Shown here: positions 37,707 through 48,095 of the stretch, in pieces
Layout: the number at the start of each line of letters is the position of its first letter
Numbering within the stretch: the first letter of the stretch is position 1
From: Mycobacterium rhizamassiliense
GTDB lineage: Bacteria > Actinomycetota > Actinomycetes > Mycobacteriales > Mycobacteriaceae
NCBI RefSeq assembly: GCF_900157375.1
Contig: NZ_LT721901.1
Coordinates: 3,272,315 to 3,336,314, forward strand
Reading direction: 5' to 3'
Length of the DNA: 64,000 bases
Translations under genes and position numbers: made by a program
The notes under the pieces: model-generated
Database searches by the model: none
The model's input: only the letters and a program-made list of their open reading frames with translations
Told to the model about the DNA's origin: nothing

Positions 37707-39068
37707 CTACGGGTCTTCGTCGCCACCGCTCAACAGGTTCTCGGGGTGGTGGAACGTGTTGGTGCGTGGTTGGCCTCGGTCGAGGTGTGGTGGCGGGATC
37801 CATTCGGTGTCGCCGTTGGCGCGTTTGCGGGTTTGCCAGCCGCCGGGTTTGACCAGCCGATGATGCGGTCCGCAGGCGAATGTCAGGTTGTCTATGTCGG
37901 TGGTCTGACAGGCGGCGTAGTCGTCTACGTGATGGACCTCGCAGAGGTAGCCCGGCACGTCGCAGCCGGGGGCGGAACAGCCACGGTCCTTGGCGTGCAG
38001 GACAATTCGTTGCCCCGCCGAGGCCAGCCTCTTGGCGTGATAGAGACCCACCGGTCGGCCGTTATCGAAGATCGCCAGGTAGTGGTGTGCGTGACGAGCC
38101 ATGCGGATGACGTCCGCTATGGGCAGCAGCGTGCCGCCTCCGGTGAGCGCCTTGCCGGTGGCGGTCTCCAATTCACGCAGCGTGGTGGTCACGACGATGG
38201 AAGCCGGCAACCCGTTGTGCTGGCCGAGTTCTCCACTGGCCAGCACCGCACGCAGGGCCGCCTGTAATCCGTCGTGATTGCGCTGGGCGGCGCTGCGGGT
38301 GTCGCGTTTGATCGCCTCTTCGCTGGGCGCTTCGTCGACTGCGGGTGTGTGATCGTCGGGGTTGCACATTCCCGGGGCGGCCACCTTCGCCAGCACGGCC
38401 TCGACGGTGGCGCGTGCCTCGGGGGTCAGCCAGCCGCTGAGCCGCGACATGCCATCGGCGTGTTGGGTGCCCAAGGTCAGTCCACGATGGCGGGCCCGGT
38501 CTTCATCGTGGAACTGCCCGTCGGGGTTGAGGTAGCAGGCCAGTCGGTCGGCGGCTTTGCGCAAGAGTTCGGGGCGGTACTCGCCGGCCCAGCGGGCCAG
38601 GTCGGTTTCGGCGGCTTCGCGGGTGGGTGCGTCCACCCAACAGGGTAGATCGTCGAAGAACTGGCGGATGACCGACACGTGGGCGGTACCGATGCGTCCG
38701 GCGCGTTGTGCCGCAGCGGTCGCGGCATGCCGTGGCGGCAACGGCTCACCGGTCAGTGCTTGACGGGTGCCCAGGTCGCGGGCCTCGCTGACGCGGCGGG
38801 TGGCCTCGCCGCGGGTGATGCGCAAACGGTCGGCCAGCACGTGCGTGAGCTTGCCGCCGATTTCGGCAGGGGTGGCTTGCTGATCGAGCTGGTTGATCAG
38901 CTCGTGGGAAGGAGCTTGAAGTCGGCGCACCTGCTCTTCAAGTGCCTCGAGGTAGGTGATGTGCTCCGGGGTGGTCAGCGCATCGTAGGAATGGCCTTGA
39001 ATGCGAGACACGACGGCACGCAACGCGTCGTAGTCCTCCTGGAACTCTTCGCGGGTGATCGAATGCAT
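37707..39068 (-). CDS. 13E12-family DUF222/HNH endonuclease protein (Rv1128c-like)
   Basis: A 453-residue member of the mycobacterial REP13E12 family. The DUF222 region covers about 20-330, and the C-terminal HNH domain has [25 protein letters not shown] and [14 protein letters not shown], with two zinc-binding Cys and the HH metal-site histidines. The family is dispersed in mycobacterial genomes and hosts phage attachment sites in some strains; its natural role is unclear. The gene appears intact. The position matches Rv1128c, so it is old at this site. Start [13 protein letters not shown]. Confidence 0.88.
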   Translation of the reverse strand: MHSITREEFQEDYDALRAVVSRIQGHSYDALTTPEHITYLEALEEQVRRLQAPSHELINQLDQQATPAEIGGKLTHVLADRLRITRGEATRRVSEARDLGTRQALTGEPLPPRHAATAAAQRAGRIGTAHVSVIRQFFDDLPCWVDAPTREAAETDLARWAGEYRPELLRKAADRLACYLNPDGQFHDEDRARHRGLTLGTQHADGMSRLSGWLTPEARATVEAVLAKVAAPGMCNPDDHTPAVDEAPSEEAIKRDTRSAAQRNHDGLQAALRAVLASGELGQHNGLPASIVVTTTLRELETATGKALTGGGTLLPIADVIRMARHAHHYLAIFDNGRPVGLYHAKRLASAGQRIVLHAKDRGCSAPGCDVPGYLCEVHHVDDYAACQTTDIDNLTFACGPHHRLVKPGGWQTRKRANGDTEWIPPPHLDRGQPRTNTFHHPENLLSGGDEDP

Positions 39069-39159
39069 GTTCGAATGATACGTCGACCCACCGACAAAAA
39101 TGGCCGCCGCCTACGCCACTGAAACGCAAGTGGTGCAAGTGGTTTGGTCGATGTTGGCC

Positions 39160-40524
39160 CTAGGCGACCGCGGCGGTTTCGGCCGCCGTCACCTCGGTTG
39201 CGGCCCGCTCCCCGGAGCGGATCGCCCCGTCGATCCAGCCGCACATGATCGCCGAGCTCTCGGTGCCGGCCCAATGGATGCGGCCGCAGGGCTCGCGCAG
39301 GGTGTAGCCGTATTCCGTCAGCACGCCGGTCGGGGTGTGGCCGATCATTCCACCACCGGAGTAGCGCTCCTGGCTCCAGTTCTGTTCGTGGAATTCCACC
39401 GGCGCCTTGGCCTTGCTGCCGAATCGGTCGACGAGTTCGGCGATGGTCAGCGCTCGGCGCTCGGCCTCGTCGAGTTTCGTCAGCGCACGCGCCGCGGGCC
39501 CCTCGGTGATGGCGCACATGATTCCCGGATCCCCGGTGTCCGTGCAGGCGTCGATGGTCAGAGTGGCTGGAGAATTCGGTTTGGCGGACTGGCCGGACAA
39601 CCCGTCGGCGCGCCAGAAGGGCTCGTCGTAGAACACCGAGGTCTTGATCACCGCGCCGCTTGTCACACGCTGGTGCAGGAATGCCCGGTCCACCGGCAAT
39701 AGTGGCTCGTAGTGGATCGAGGTGGCGATCGCCAGCGGAATCGCGACGATCACCCGACGCGCCCGCACCGTCAGGCCCTCCGCGATGACGGTCACGCCGT
39801 CGGCGTCCTGGCTGATCTGCCGGACCGGCTGCGAAAGATGCAGCGCCTCACCGAGTTCGGCGACCATCGGGCGGTGCAGCGCACCCATCCCGCCGACCGG
39901 CCGGGCATCCTGCGAGCCACCCTTACCCGAGATTGCGAAGGTGAGGCCGCCGGCCGACGCCGTCTGCAACAGCCCCCACAGCAACGACGTCTCCGACGCC
40001 GCCGAGGTGTAGAGGCCGGCAAAGGCCATGTCCAGCATCTCGGCGGCCTCCTTGGACATCGAATTCTTTTCGATCCATTGCCCGATGCTGATGCGGTCCC
40101 ATTCGTGGGCCTTCTTCGCCTCCCAGGGGGCCTCGCGTGGAATCGCTTTGCACATCTTCTCGATGGCGGCCAAGCCGAGCCCGAGGTTCGCGACGGCCCA
40201 CGGGCTGACCGTCCAGGGGATGCTGCCGCCGTAGCGGTGCTTCTTGCCGCCGACGATCATCATCGCGTCACCGTCGTTGTGCTGCTTGTATTCCGGTACG
40301 CCGAACTCGCTCATCAATGCGTGGATCCGGTCCTGGCCCGGTCCGATCCACGCGCCGCCGCGATCGACCCACACACCGTCGTCGCGGGTAACCGTGAACG
40401 TCCGGCCGCCCACCCGGTCACGCGCCTCCAGCAAGGCCACCGAGTGACCCGCCTTCTTCAAGCGGAAGGCGGCCGTCAAGCCCGCGAAACCCGCTCCGAC
40501 CACGCAATAATCGACGTCCGCCAT
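39160..40524 (-). CDS. FAD-dependent monoamine oxidase-family protein
   Basis: A 454-residue flavin amine oxidase. GAGFAGLTAAFRL (about 10-22) and LLEARDRVGGRTFT bind FAD, and RIHWAGTESSAIMCGWIDGAIRSGERAA is the C-terminal FAD contact. In human and similar MAOs the flavin is attached to a Cys in SGGC; here the matching segment reads YSGGGM, so FAD is held non-covalently. Substrate amine unknown. It is a single gene, not at this place in M. tuberculosis as far as I recall. Confidence 0.88.
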   Translation of the reverse strand: MADVDYCVVGAGFAGLTAAFRLKKAGHSVALLEARDRVGGRTFTVTRDDGVWVDRGGAWIGPGQDRIHALMSEFGVPEYKQHNDGDAMMIVGGKKHRYGGSIPWTVSPWAVANLGLGLAAIEKMCKAIPREAPWEAKKAHEWDRISIGQWIEKNSMSKEAAEMLDMAFAGLYTSAASETSLLWGLLQTASAGGLTFAISGKGGSQDARPVGGMGALHRPMVAELGEALHLSQPVRQISQDADGVTVIAEGLTVRARRVIVAIPLAIATSIHYEPLLPVDRAFLHQRVTSGAVIKTSVFYDEPFWRADGLSGQSAKPNSPATLTIDACTDTGDPGIMCAITEGPAARALTKLDEAERRALTIAELVDRFGSKAKAPVEFHEQNWSQERYSGGGMIGHTPTGVLTEYGYTLREPCGRIHWAGTESSAIMCGWIDGAIRSGERAATEVTAAETAAVA

Positions 40525-40627
40525 GGCTGGCTCCTCGGTTGCAGTTGGGTGCTGCCCAGCAAACTACACCGATCGACCCGAGGCGGAGTTCCGTTCGTGC
40601 GGAATTCACTTGCGGCTTCGTGTCGAC

Positions 40628-42565
40628 CTACATGCGATCGAGTGTGTGGAATCCGGGGTCTCCGAACCAGTGCGTCTTGAGATCTAGGGTGGCCTGACCG
40701 ACGCCGGCCGGGTCGTACCGGTTCGCGATCTCTAGCAGCCCGTAGTAAGCCCAGCCGTTTCCGGGATAAATCCCTATCGGCATTTCGGCGGGATTGGCGC
40801 GGGGTTGTTCATGCAGGCTTTCCAACAGCTGCTGCTTGGCGTCGTCCAGGTACGACCTCCACGCCCGATCCAGAGGACCGACAGCGTCCGCCCTCTGGAT
40901 CAGGACCGAAGCCAGCGTCTGGCGTGTGGGGTAAAGCCACAAGGGCGGCTCGTAATAGTCCAATTTGTCATCGATCTCGAGAGCGCGTCGAGCCCAGGCA
41001 TCCGCATCGGCCCACCTGGCGCTATCGCCTCGCTTCGCGTCCAAGACGGCTATCCGCGCGCGTCCTAGGTAATTGAGGATCGCGGCCAGGCATAGGTCCT
41101 TATCGCGGGGGAGTCGGACACTGGGATCGCAGTCTTCGTTCTTTTCGGTCTTGCGTGCGGCGTCGCGAATTTTGCCGATGTCGTCATAGAACCGGTCGGC
41201 GGACTGCGCCGGCTTATTTCCGTCCCAGATATCCGCCATCATTTGCGTAAAGTGGTAGGACAAGTTGGCAATCGGCTGCAGCTCAAAAGGATCCGGCTGC
41301 GCGAAGCTACGGATATCAGCCGTGCGGGAGAAATTCAGCTTTGCGAGGTAGTAGGTAGTACGGTATTTTTCCGCGCGGAGTCCATTTCCATTATCTGGCA
41401 ACGATTGAAGCAACTTCTCTGAGTAGCGGTCGATGTCCCTGTCCGGGGTGTCGCCGCTCAGCACGGCAGCGGCGAGTAGGAAATGAATGTTATGCGGGTA
41501 ATATTCATATCTGTAGCGGTCACCGTCTGGGCGGTATAAATTCGGCTCCTTGGCAAAATATGCGTCGTCCGCGTCGATGGCCGCCTTGTTGGCCTTGATC
41601 GCATCCTGCATGGCCCCGACGCGGTAATAGATGTGTGACGGCATGTGAACCAGATGGCCCGCGCTGGGCGCCGATGGCGTCGGCGGCGCTAACGAGTCCG
41701 CATGCCGTCTCGCCAGTTCCGGCGTCCACGACCCTTCCATCAGATGGATATAGAAGTGGATGGGCCCTTCGTTTTGCCTGTATGTGGGGAAGCCCAACGC
41801 CTTCTCGAGTTGCTTCTGTGCATCCGTGACCTTGTCGGAGACGGGCTTTCCGTCCTTGTCCCAATATCTCCAAGGTGTCAGGTTCATGACGGAGTCGGCG
41901 TAGAGCGTGATGATGTTGGGGTCGCTGCCGCCGTACGCGTCCAGAACCTTTTTCATCCCGTCGTAGTACGTATTGTTGCGAATCTTCTTGCATTGCTTTT
42001 CGTCCGGAGTGCTGCACTCCTGGTTGCGCTCCAGTAAGGCGTCAATGATCGCTCGGTCCTCCGGACTTGGATTGGCTTTCTCGGCGCTATGGAGGACGGC
42101 ATTCGCTTGCTTTCGATCATATGGCGATTGTTCCGACTCATTGATGTCTACTCCAAGAGGCAGAGCTTGGGCCCAATAACATGCCGAGCAAGGCACGTTA
42201 CTACTCTCGGCCTCGTTCGCCGCCTCGTGGAATGCACGATAGGATTCGCGGCTATTGAAAGCGAAGAAGAATCGCAGGCCCTGATCAAAATACGCCTGGC
42301 CAGCCGGCACGTCCCAATGCGCGCTTCCGATCCCGGCATAGCGTGGCGGCACGGGATCGTTCTTCGCCAGGTAGTACAAGGAACAGGGCGGGGTCTCTTC
42401 GGCCATCCCCATGGGGTCCGTACCTTTGGCAGCGGATGGCGTCATGGTCTCGTCGGGCGGCCCCTGACAGGAACTTGTCGGCTCGGAGGGCGAGCAGCAC
42501 GCGGCGACGGTGAAAGCGACAGCAATTGCCACTGCTGACAATCTGTTCCGGAATACTTTGAACAT
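40628..42565 (-). CDS. TPR-rich putative lipoprotein, lower GC than neighbours
   Basis: A 645-residue protein of unknown function. A signal peptide with a lipobox-like TVAAC (C23) begins it. The rest is helical repeats of the TPR kind, with the fingerprint segments GLRFFFAFNSRESYRAFHEA, PIHFYIHLMEGSW and GHLVHMPSHIYYRVGAMQDA. The clustered histidines in the last two suggest a metal site; that is inference. The gene has visibly lower GC and more A/T-ending codons than its neighbours, a sign of transfer. I do not recognise a named homologue in M. tuberculosis. Confidence 0.75.
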   Translation of the reverse strand: MFKVFRNRLSAVAIAVAFTVAACCSPSEPTSSCQGPPDETMTPSAAKGTDPMGMAEETPPCSLYYLAKNDPVPPRYAGIGSAHWDVPAGQAYFDQGLRFFFAFNSRESYRAFHEAANEAESSNVPCSACYWAQALPLGVDINESEQSPYDRKQANAVLHSAEKANPSPEDRAIIDALLERNQECSTPDEKQCKKIRNNTYYDGMKKVLDAYGGSDPNIITLYADSVMNLTPWRYWDKDGKPVSDKVTDAQKQLEKALGFPTYRQNEGPIHFYIHLMEGSWTPELARRHADSLAPPTPSAPSAGHLVHMPSHIYYRVGAMQDAIKANKAAIDADDAYFAKEPNLYRPDGDRYRYEYYPHNIHFLLAAAVLSGDTPDRDIDRYSEKLLQSLPDNGNGLRAEKYRTTYYLAKLNFSRTADIRSFAQPDPFELQPIANLSYHFTQMMADIWDGNKPAQSADRFYDDIGKIRDAARKTEKNEDCDPSVRLPRDKDLCLAAILNYLGRARIAVLDAKRGDSARWADADAWARRALEIDDKLDYYEPPLWLYPTRQTLASVLIQRADAVGPLDRAWRSYLDDAKQQLLESLHEQPRANPAEMPIGIYPGNGWAYYGLLEIANRYDPAGVGQATLDLKTHWFGDPGFHTLDRM

Positions 42566-42720
42566 GATTTCCCTCGCACCGTATCGGCAACATATCGGGA
42601 CGCAGGCATCCTATTCCGCAGCGAGCCTCCGCACCACGATTTGGCAGGACCGGTTGACGAAAATGCGCCCACTCTCATCGGTGCCCCCGAAAATGCGTGG
42701 CGCACAGCGCTATCGGCCGC

Positions 42721-44145
42721 TCAGGGCGCGATGGCGGGGGGATAGGGCAGATCGGTGCTCGAGTGCGGATCCACCTGCACCGGATGACCTAGATATGGGA
42801 AGGCCCGTTGCGGGCAGGCGCGACGGTCGCAGATCTTGCAGCCGGCGCCGATCGGCACGATCGCCTCGGAGTTCTTCAAGTCGATACCGGCGGAGTAGAT
42901 CAGCTTCTCGGCGTGGGCCACGTCGCACCCGAGCCCGATCGCAAAGCTCTTATCGGGGCCCAGGTAGCGGCTGGGCTCAGTCGTCGTGGATCTGGCGATC
43001 CAGAAATACGTGCGCTCGTCGGGCATTTGGGCGATCTGGGTGAGGAACTGGCCGGGCCGGGCGAAGGCATGGTGGACCACCCACAGCGGGCAGTTCCCCC
43101 CGACGCGGGAGAAGTGAAATGCCGTGGCGGACTGGCGTTTCGAGATGTTTCCGGCGCTGTCGGTGCGGACGAAGATGAACGGAACCCCACGCGCGCTGGG
43201 GCGCTGTAGCGTGGACAGCCGATGGCAGATCGTTTCGAAGCCGACCTCGAATCGCCTTGCCAGCTGGTCGATGTCGTAGCGCATGGCCTCGGCGGCCTCG
43301 AGGAATCGTTGGTATGGCAGCAGCAGGGCGCCCGCGAAGTAGTTGGCCAGGCCGATGCGCGCCACGCCGCGCGCGTCGTCGCTGAGCTGGTCGTCGGCGG
43401 CGATGATACCGGCGATCAACCCGGCCTGGGTCAACAGCGCGATCTGCGTCGCCAACTGAAAGGCCCGCTGACCCGGATGCAGCCACCGCGCCAGGTACAA
43501 GGTGCTCGACTCCGGGTGAAACATCCTCTTGGAGTTGGGTTTTAAGACCTGGCCGTCATCGATGACGACGTTGACGCCGAGCTTGTCGTCGAGAAGCTGG
43601 GCCAGCTGGCCGTCGAGCCCGCCCAGCCGTAAACCGTTCTGGTTGAACATTTCCTCGGCCGCTACGTCGAGCTGTTCGATGTAGTTCTTGCGGTCGTAGA
43701 AGAAGTCCCGGACCTCTTCGAACGGCATGGGCTGCTGGGCCACCGCCGAGATGTCGACGTTGGCCCGGCTGTGCAGCGCTTCGAGGTCGGCCGTCGCGTC
43801 GTGCAAGCGCCGGTGCAGGTTGACCAGGGTCTGGCCGACCTCGGGCATCCGGGCGACGAGCTCCTCGATTTGCGCGGCGGTCGCGGGCCCCTCGGCGAGC
43901 ACCTCGCGCAGGTCCGCGACCAGCCGGGCGTCGGACTCCGGCGCGAAGTAGTGGGTCGGTAGGTCGAAACGCTCGGCAAGCGTGAGCAGCACCGAGACGG
44001 TGATCGGGCGCTGATCGTTTTCCAGTTGGTTGATGTAGCTGGTCGACAATCCCAGGGCGCGCGCCAGCGCCACCTGGGTGAGCCCACGGTCCTCGCGTAG
44101 CCGCCGTAGCCGGGCGCCGGCGAACGTCTTCGCCACCTGCGTCAC
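42721..44145 (-). CDS. prpR: Methylcitrate-cycle regulator PrpR
   Basis: Transcription factor that senses propionyl/acyl-CoA state and controls prp and glyoxylate genes. The 474-residue protein has an N-terminal XRE helix-turn-helix (about 9-65, [30 protein letters not shown]), a middle DUF955/IrrE-like domain ([21 protein letters not shown]) and the C-terminal short-chain fatty acid regulator domain with [21 protein letters not shown]. The Cys cluster [14 protein letters not shown] may hold an iron-sulfur cluster as reported for PrpR. I start at [16 protein letters not shown] by family alignment; a GTG 7 codons upstream is the alternative. Divergent from prpD. Confidence 0.92.
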   Translation of the reverse strand: MTQVAKTFAGARLRRLREDRGLTQVALARALGLSTSYINQLENDQRPITVSVLLTLAERFDLPTHYFAPESDARLVADLREVLAEGPATAAQIEELVARMPEVGQTLVNLHRRLHDATADLEALHSRANVDISAVAQQPMPFEEVRDFFYDRKNYIEQLDVAAEEMFNQNGLRLGGLDGQLAQLLDDKLGVNVVIDDGQVLKPNSKRMFHPESSTLYLARWLHPGQRAFQLATQIALLTQAGLIAGIIAADDQLSDDARGVARIGLANYFAGALLLPYQRFLEAAEAMRYDIDQLARRFEVGFETICHRLSTLQRPSARGVPFIFVRTDSAGNISKRQSATAFHFSRVGGNCPLWVVHHAFARPGQFLTQIAQMPDERTYFWIARSTTTEPSRYLGPDKSFAIGLGCDVAHAEKLIYSAGIDLKNSEAIVPIGAGCKICDRRACPQRAFPYLGHPVQVDPHSSTDLPYPPAIAP

Positions 44146-44170
44146 GCTACGCCCACCTGCTTTCACAACA

Positions 44171-44178
44171 TTCGCAAA
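44171..44178. promoter_or_regulatory. Possible PrpR/RamB site between prpR and prpD
   Basis: TTCGCAAA, followed by a second TTCGC at 44183-44187, lies in the short AT-rich gap between the divergent genes. It resembles the TTTGCAAA-type sites reported for PrpR and RamB but is not a perfect match. Confidence 0.35.
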
Positions 44179-44242
44179 AATCTTCGCCTAAGGACACAAA
44201 ATTACGCCCTTTTAGGGGATTTACGCCATATCCATGCCTGCG

Positions 44243-44248
44243 TACTGT
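44243..44248 (+). promoter_or_regulatory. -10 hexamer of a leaderless prpD promoter
   Basis: TACTGT is followed by 7 bp and the ATG at 44256, which I therefore take as the prpD start. Confidence 0.55.
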
Positions 44249-44255
44249 GCGATTT

Positions 44256-45761
44256 ATGCGGATCCACGATGTTCGAACCCGGCGCAGCGCAGACGACTTT
44301 CCCCGCAGCGAGCACCTGGCCTGGAAGGTTGCCCAGGTCGCGGCCGATCCCGTCGCCGTGCCCGCGGACACCGAGGCGATGGTGATCAACCGCGTCATCG
44401 ACAACGCCGCGGTTTCGGCCGCGTCGCTCACCCGCCGCCCGGTGACCACCGCGCGGGCCCAGGCGATGGCGCACCCGAATTCGTTCAAGGGCGCGAAGGT
44501 TTTCGGCGTCGAGGGCGACTATTCGCCGGAGTGGGCGGCGTGGGCCAACGGTGTCGCGGTGCGCGAGCTCGACTTCCACGACACCTTCCTGGCCGCGGAG
44601 TACTCCCATCCGGGGGACAACATCGCGGCGCTGGTTGCGGTCGCACAGCACCTCGGCATCGGCGGTGCCGACCTGATCCGCGGCCTGGCTACCGCCTACG
44701 AGATCCAGGTCGACCTGGTCAAGGGGATCTCGCTGCACGAGTTCAAGATCGACCACGTCGCCCATCTCGGCCCGTCGGTGGCCGCCGGGCTCGGGACGAT
44801 GCTGCGGCTCGACCCCGAGGTCATCTATCAGGCCGTCGGGCAGGCGCTGCACCTGACCACCGCCACGCGCCAATCTCGCAAGGGCCTGATCTCGAGCTGG
44901 AAGGCGTTCGCGCCCGCCTTCGCGGGCAAGATCGCCATCGAGGCCGTCGACCGCGCCATGCGCGGCGAGGGTGCCCCGGCGCCGATCTGGGAGGGCGAGG
45001 ACGGCGTGATCGCTTGGCTGCTGGGCGGCCCCGAGCGCACCTATCAGGTGCCGTTGCCCGAGGCGGGGGAGCCCAAGCGGGCCATCCTGGACACCTACAC
45101 CAAGGAGCACTCGGCCGAATACCAGAGCCAGGCACCGATCGACCTGGCCCGGCGGCTGCGCGAGCGCATCGGCGACCTGGAGCAGATCGCGACGATCGTG
45201 TTGCACACCAGCCACCACACCCACTACGTCATCGGCACCGGGTCCGGTGACCCGCAGAAGTTCGACCCCGACGCATCGCGCGAGACGCTGGACCACTCGC
45301 TGCCCTACATCTTCGCGGTTGCCCTGCAGGACGGCACCTGGCATCACGAGCGGTCGTACGCACCCGAGCGGGCGCACCGCCCCGACACCGTCGAGCTGTG
45401 GCACAAGATCTCCACGGTCGAAGACGCCGAGTGGACCCGGCGCTACCACTCGAACGACCCCGCGGAGAAGGCGTTCGGGGCCCGCGCCGAGGTGACGCTG
45501 AAGAGCGGCGAAGTCATCATCGACGAGCTTGCCGTCGCCGACGCGCACCCGTTGGGCGCCAGGCCCTTTGAACGCAAGCAGTACATCGGCAAGTTCACCG
45601 AACTGGCCGACGGCGTCGTCACCGAGACCGAGCAGCATCGGTTCCTGTCGGCGGTCGAAGCGCTGCCGGAACTGCAGGCGGGCGCGCTGGGCGCCCTCAA
45701 CATCACGGTCGCCCCACTGGTGCTCGACAAGGCGCCGACGATCCCGCCGGGGATCTTCTGA
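44256..45761 (+). CDS. prpD: 2-methylcitrate dehydratase
   Basis: Dehydrates 2-methylcitrate toward methylisocitrate in propionate breakdown. The 501-residue protein has the MmgE/PrpD fold; family segments are [55 protein letters not shown] and FEHxxH-like [17 protein letters not shown]. The start is ATG after a leaderless promoter; a GTG three codons upstream is also open. It is the first gene of prpD-prpB-prpC, and its TGA overlaps the prpB ATG by one base. Confidence 0.95.
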   Translation: MRIHDVRTRRSADDFPRSEHLAWKVAQVAADPVAVPADTEAMVINRVIDNAAVSAASLTRRPVTTARAQAMAHPNSFKGAKVFGVEGDYSPEWAAWANGVAVRELDFHDTFLAAEYSHPGDNIAALVAVAQHLGIGGADLIRGLATAYEIQVDLVKGISLHEFKIDHVAHLGPSVAAGLGTMLRLDPEVIYQAVGQALHLTTATRQSRKGLISSWKAFAPAFAGKIAIEAVDRAMRGEGAPAPIWEGEDGVIAWLLGGPERTYQVPLPEAGEPKRAILDTYTKEHSAEYQSQAPIDLARRLRERIGDLEQIATIVLHTSHHTHYVIGTGSGDPQKFDPDASRETLDHSLPYIFAVALQDGTWHHERSYAPERAHRPDTVELWHKISTVEDAEWTRRYHSNDPAEKAFGARAEVTLKSGEVIIDELAVADAHPLGARPFERKQYIGKFTELADGVVTETEQHRFLSAVEALPELQAGALGALNITVAPLVLDKAPTIPPGIF

Positions 45762-46672
45762 TGACGAGCGCGGCCGACAAGCGCACTGCCTTTCGCGCCG
45801 GCCTGAATTCCGGTCGACTGCAACGGCTTCCAGGCGCCTTTTCGCCACTGGTGGCCAGGGCGGTCGCCGATGCACGATTCGAGGGGGTGTACGTCTCCGG
45901 CGCGGGCCTGTCCGCCGAGCTGGCTCTGCCCGACATCGGGCTGACCACACTGACCGAGGTCGCGGCCCGCGGCGCGCAGATCGCGGCGGCCACCGATCTG
46001 CCCACGCTGATCGACGCCGACACGGGATTCGGCGCGCCGCTCAACGTCGCACGTACCGTGAATCTCCTCGAGGACGGCGGACTCGCGGGGTGTCATCTCG
46101 AGGATCAGGTCAATCCGAAGCGGTGCGGCCACCTGGACGGCAAGGGCGTCGCCCCGACCGAGGACATGGTAAAGCGTTTGCGCGCAGCGGTATCCGCGCG
46201 GCGCGACCCCAACTTCGTCGTCTGCGCACGCACCGACGCGTTCGGCGTCGAGGGGCGCAGCGCCGCAATCGATCGGGCTCGTGCGTACGCCGACGCGGGT
46301 GCCGACGTGATCTTCACCGAGGCGCTGACCGAAGCCGCCGACTATGAAGCGTTCCGCGCCGCCGTCGACGTGCCGTTGCTAGCCAATATGACCGAGTTCG
46401 GCAAGAGTCCGCTGCTGACTGCGCGCCAACTGGCCGACATCGGCTACAACGTCGTCATCTATCCGGTCACAGCGCTGCGACTGGCGATGTTCGCGATCGA
46501 GGCGGGGCTGCGCGAAATCGATTCAGCGGGAACACAATCCGCTCTCTTGAATCGGATGCAACACCGCAACCGGCTCTACGAGCTGCTCCGCTACGAGGAC
46601 TACAACGAATTCGACACCAACATTTACAACTTCACGGTGAAGGAGAACAGCCATGACCGCGCCGACAGTTGA
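45761..46672 (+). CDS. prpB: 2-methylisocitrate lyase
   Basis: Splits 2-methylisocitrate into pyruvate and succinate. The 303-residue TIM-barrel protein has the catalytic KRCGH loop at 120-124 (C122 acid/base), the metal-binding DADTGFG and LEDQ, and the C-terminal LYELLRYEDYNEFD typical of PrpB. M. tuberculosis lacks a dedicated prpB and uses isocitrate lyase for this step, so its presence here gives a complete methylcitrate operon. It overlaps prpD by one base and prpC by 20 bp. Confidence 0.95.
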   Translation: MTSAADKRTAFRAGLNSGRLQRLPGAFSPLVARAVADARFEGVYVSGAGLSAELALPDIGLTTLTEVAARGAQIAAATDLPTLIDADTGFGAPLNVARTVNLLEDGGLAGCHLEDQVNPKRCGHLDGKGVAPTEDMVKRLRAAVSARRDPNFVVCARTDAFGVEGRSAAIDRARAYADAGADVIFTEALTEAADYEAFRAAVDVPLLANMTEFGKSPLLTARQLADIGYNVVIYPVTALRLAMFAIEAGLREIDSAGTQSALLNRMQHRNRLYELLRYEDYNEFDTNIYNFTVKENSHDRADS

Positions 46673-47771
46673 CATCAAGAAGGGCCTCGCCGGCGTCGTT
46701 GTGGACACCACCGCCATCTCGAAGGTGGTGCCGGAGACCAATTCGTTGACCTACCGCGGATATCCGGTCCAGGACCTGGCGGCACACTGCAGCTTCGAGC
46801 AGGTCGCCTTCCTGCTGTGGCGCGGTGAGCTACCCACCGATGCGGAACTCGCGTTGTTCTGCCAACGAGAGCGGGCCAGCCGGCGGCTCGATCGGTCGAT
46901 GCTGTCGCTGTTGACCAAGCTGCCCGACAACTGCCACCCAATGGACGTGGTACGCACCGCCATCAGCTTTTTGGGCGCCGAGGATCCCGAGGAGGACGAC
47001 GACTCGGCGAACCGGGCGAAGTCGCTGCGCATGCTCGCGGTGCTGCCGACCATCGTGGCGGTGGACATGCGGCGCCGGCGGGGGCTGGCACCGATCGCGC
47101 CGCACAGCGGGCTGGGCTTTAGCGAGAACTTCCTGCAGATGTGCTTCGGCGAAGTGCCCGAACCCGCGGTCGTCAAGGCCTTCGAGCAGTCGATGATCCT
47201 TTACGCCGAACACGGTTTCAACGCGTCCACCTTCGCCGCGCGGGTGGTGACTTCGACCCAGTCCGACATCTACAGCGCGGTGACCGGAGCGATCGGTGCC
47301 CTCAAGGGAGCCCTGCACGGCGGCGCCAATGAGGCTGTCATGCACGACATGATCGAAATCGGAGACCCACGCAATGCGCGAGAATGGTTGCGCGGCAAGC
47401 TTGATCGCAAGGAAAAGATCATGGGCTTCGGGCACCGGGTGTACAAGAACGGCGACTCCCGGGTGCCGACGATGAAGCGGGCGTTGGCCGATGTCGCCGT
47501 CATCCGCAACGGCCAGCGTTGGCTGGACACCTACAACATCCTGGAGGCCGAGATGTTCGGCGCCACCGCTGTCTTGCCCAATCTCGATTTCCCGACCGGT
47601 CCGGCGTATCACCTGATGGGGTTCGACATCGGCAGCTTCACGCCGATTTTCGTGATGAGCAGGATCACGGGGTGGACCGCCCACATCATGGAGCAGGCGG
47701 CATCCAACTCGTTGATCCGTCCGTTGAGCGCCTACTCGGGGCGCGAGCAGCGGGCCCTGGCGCACCGGTAG
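46653..47771 (+). CDS. prpC: 2-methylcitrate synthase
   Basis: Condenses propionyl-CoA with oxaloacetate. The 372-residue citrate synthase-type protein has the catalytic histidines in YAEHGFNAS and GFGHRVYKN and the Asp region in LPNLDFPTGPAYHLMG. The short length and position in the prp operon set it apart from the TCA citrate synthase. The start overlaps prpB by 20 bp, so translation is coupled. Corresponds to gltA1/prpC of M. tuberculosis. Confidence 0.94.
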   Translation: MTAPTVDIKKGLAGVVVDTTAISKVVPETNSLTYRGYPVQDLAAHCSFEQVAFLLWRGELPTDAELALFCQRERASRRLDRSMLSLLTKLPDNCHPMDVVRTAISFLGAEDPEEDDDSANRAKSLRMLAVLPTIVAVDMRRRRGLAPIAPHSGLGFSENFLQMCFGEVPEPAVVKAFEQSMILYAEHGFNASTFAARVVTSTQSDIYSAVTGAIGALKGALHGGANEAVMHDMIEIGDPRNAREWLRGKLDRKEKIMGFGHRVYKNGDSRVPTMKRALADVAVIRNGQRWLDTYNILEAEMFGATAVLPNLDFPTGPAYHLMGFDIGSFTPIFVMSRITGWTAHIMEQAASNSLIRPLSAYSGREQRALAHR

Positions 47772-47780
47772 CCCGGCGAC

Positions 47781-47981
47781 CTACTCGCCGGGGCCGCCGT
47801 ACTGCCACACCAGGCTGTGGTCCCCGGTCATGGTGGCGTTGCACCACATCGTGCGGCCGTTGGCGTCCTGGGTGGTCGAATGCAACACCGTGCACGAGTC
47901 ACCGGGCGTGGGCGTCTGGGCATACGCGAGCGGTACGCCGGCCACTGCCAGCGCGGCGACCGCTGTGACGAGTCTGCTCAT
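47781..47981 (-). CDS. Small secreted protein
   Basis: A 66-residue exported protein without a family I can name. Signal peptide about 1-21 (LVTAVAALAVAGVPLAYA), then a mature part of about 45 residues with two cysteines (GDSCTVLH and TMWCNATM) and a Trp-rich end. I start at the second ATG (MSRLVTA), which has GGAG 9 bp upstream; the first ATG is three codons earlier. Convergent with prpC. Confidence 0.65.
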   Translation of the reverse strand: MSRLVTAVAALAVAGVPLAYAQTPTPGDSCTVLHSTTQDANGRTMWCNATMTGDHSLVWQYGGPGE

Positions 47982-48071
47982 GACCGACATCTCCTAAGCC
48001 CTGACGCTCACGCTATCCGGCAAAGAACCGGCGGGCAAAGCAATTGGTGTGTGGTCCCGGGCGCATTCGGT

Positions 48072-48085
48072 TAGAACGCGTTCTA
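48072..48085. promoter_or_regulatory. KstR-type operator, perfect palindrome
   Basis: TAGAACGCGTTCTA is a perfect 14-bp palindrome and fits the KstR consensus TNNAACNNGTTNNA at all fixed positions. It overlaps the first two bases of the -10 hexamer of the DUF3556 gene, a repressing position. Confidence 0.75.
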
Positions 48086-48089
48086 GTCT
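48084..48089 (+). promoter_or_regulatory. -10 hexamer of a leaderless promoter
   Basis: TAGTCT is followed by 6 bp and the ATG at 48096. The KstR-type operator overlaps it. Confidence 0.55.
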
Positions 48090-48095
48090 GTGGCC

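Noticed and set aside
37707..39068. 13E12-family gene as a prophage or insertion boundary
   Set aside because: The gene is intact, lies at its usual place in the mycobacterial order, and no integrase or phage genes are adjacent.
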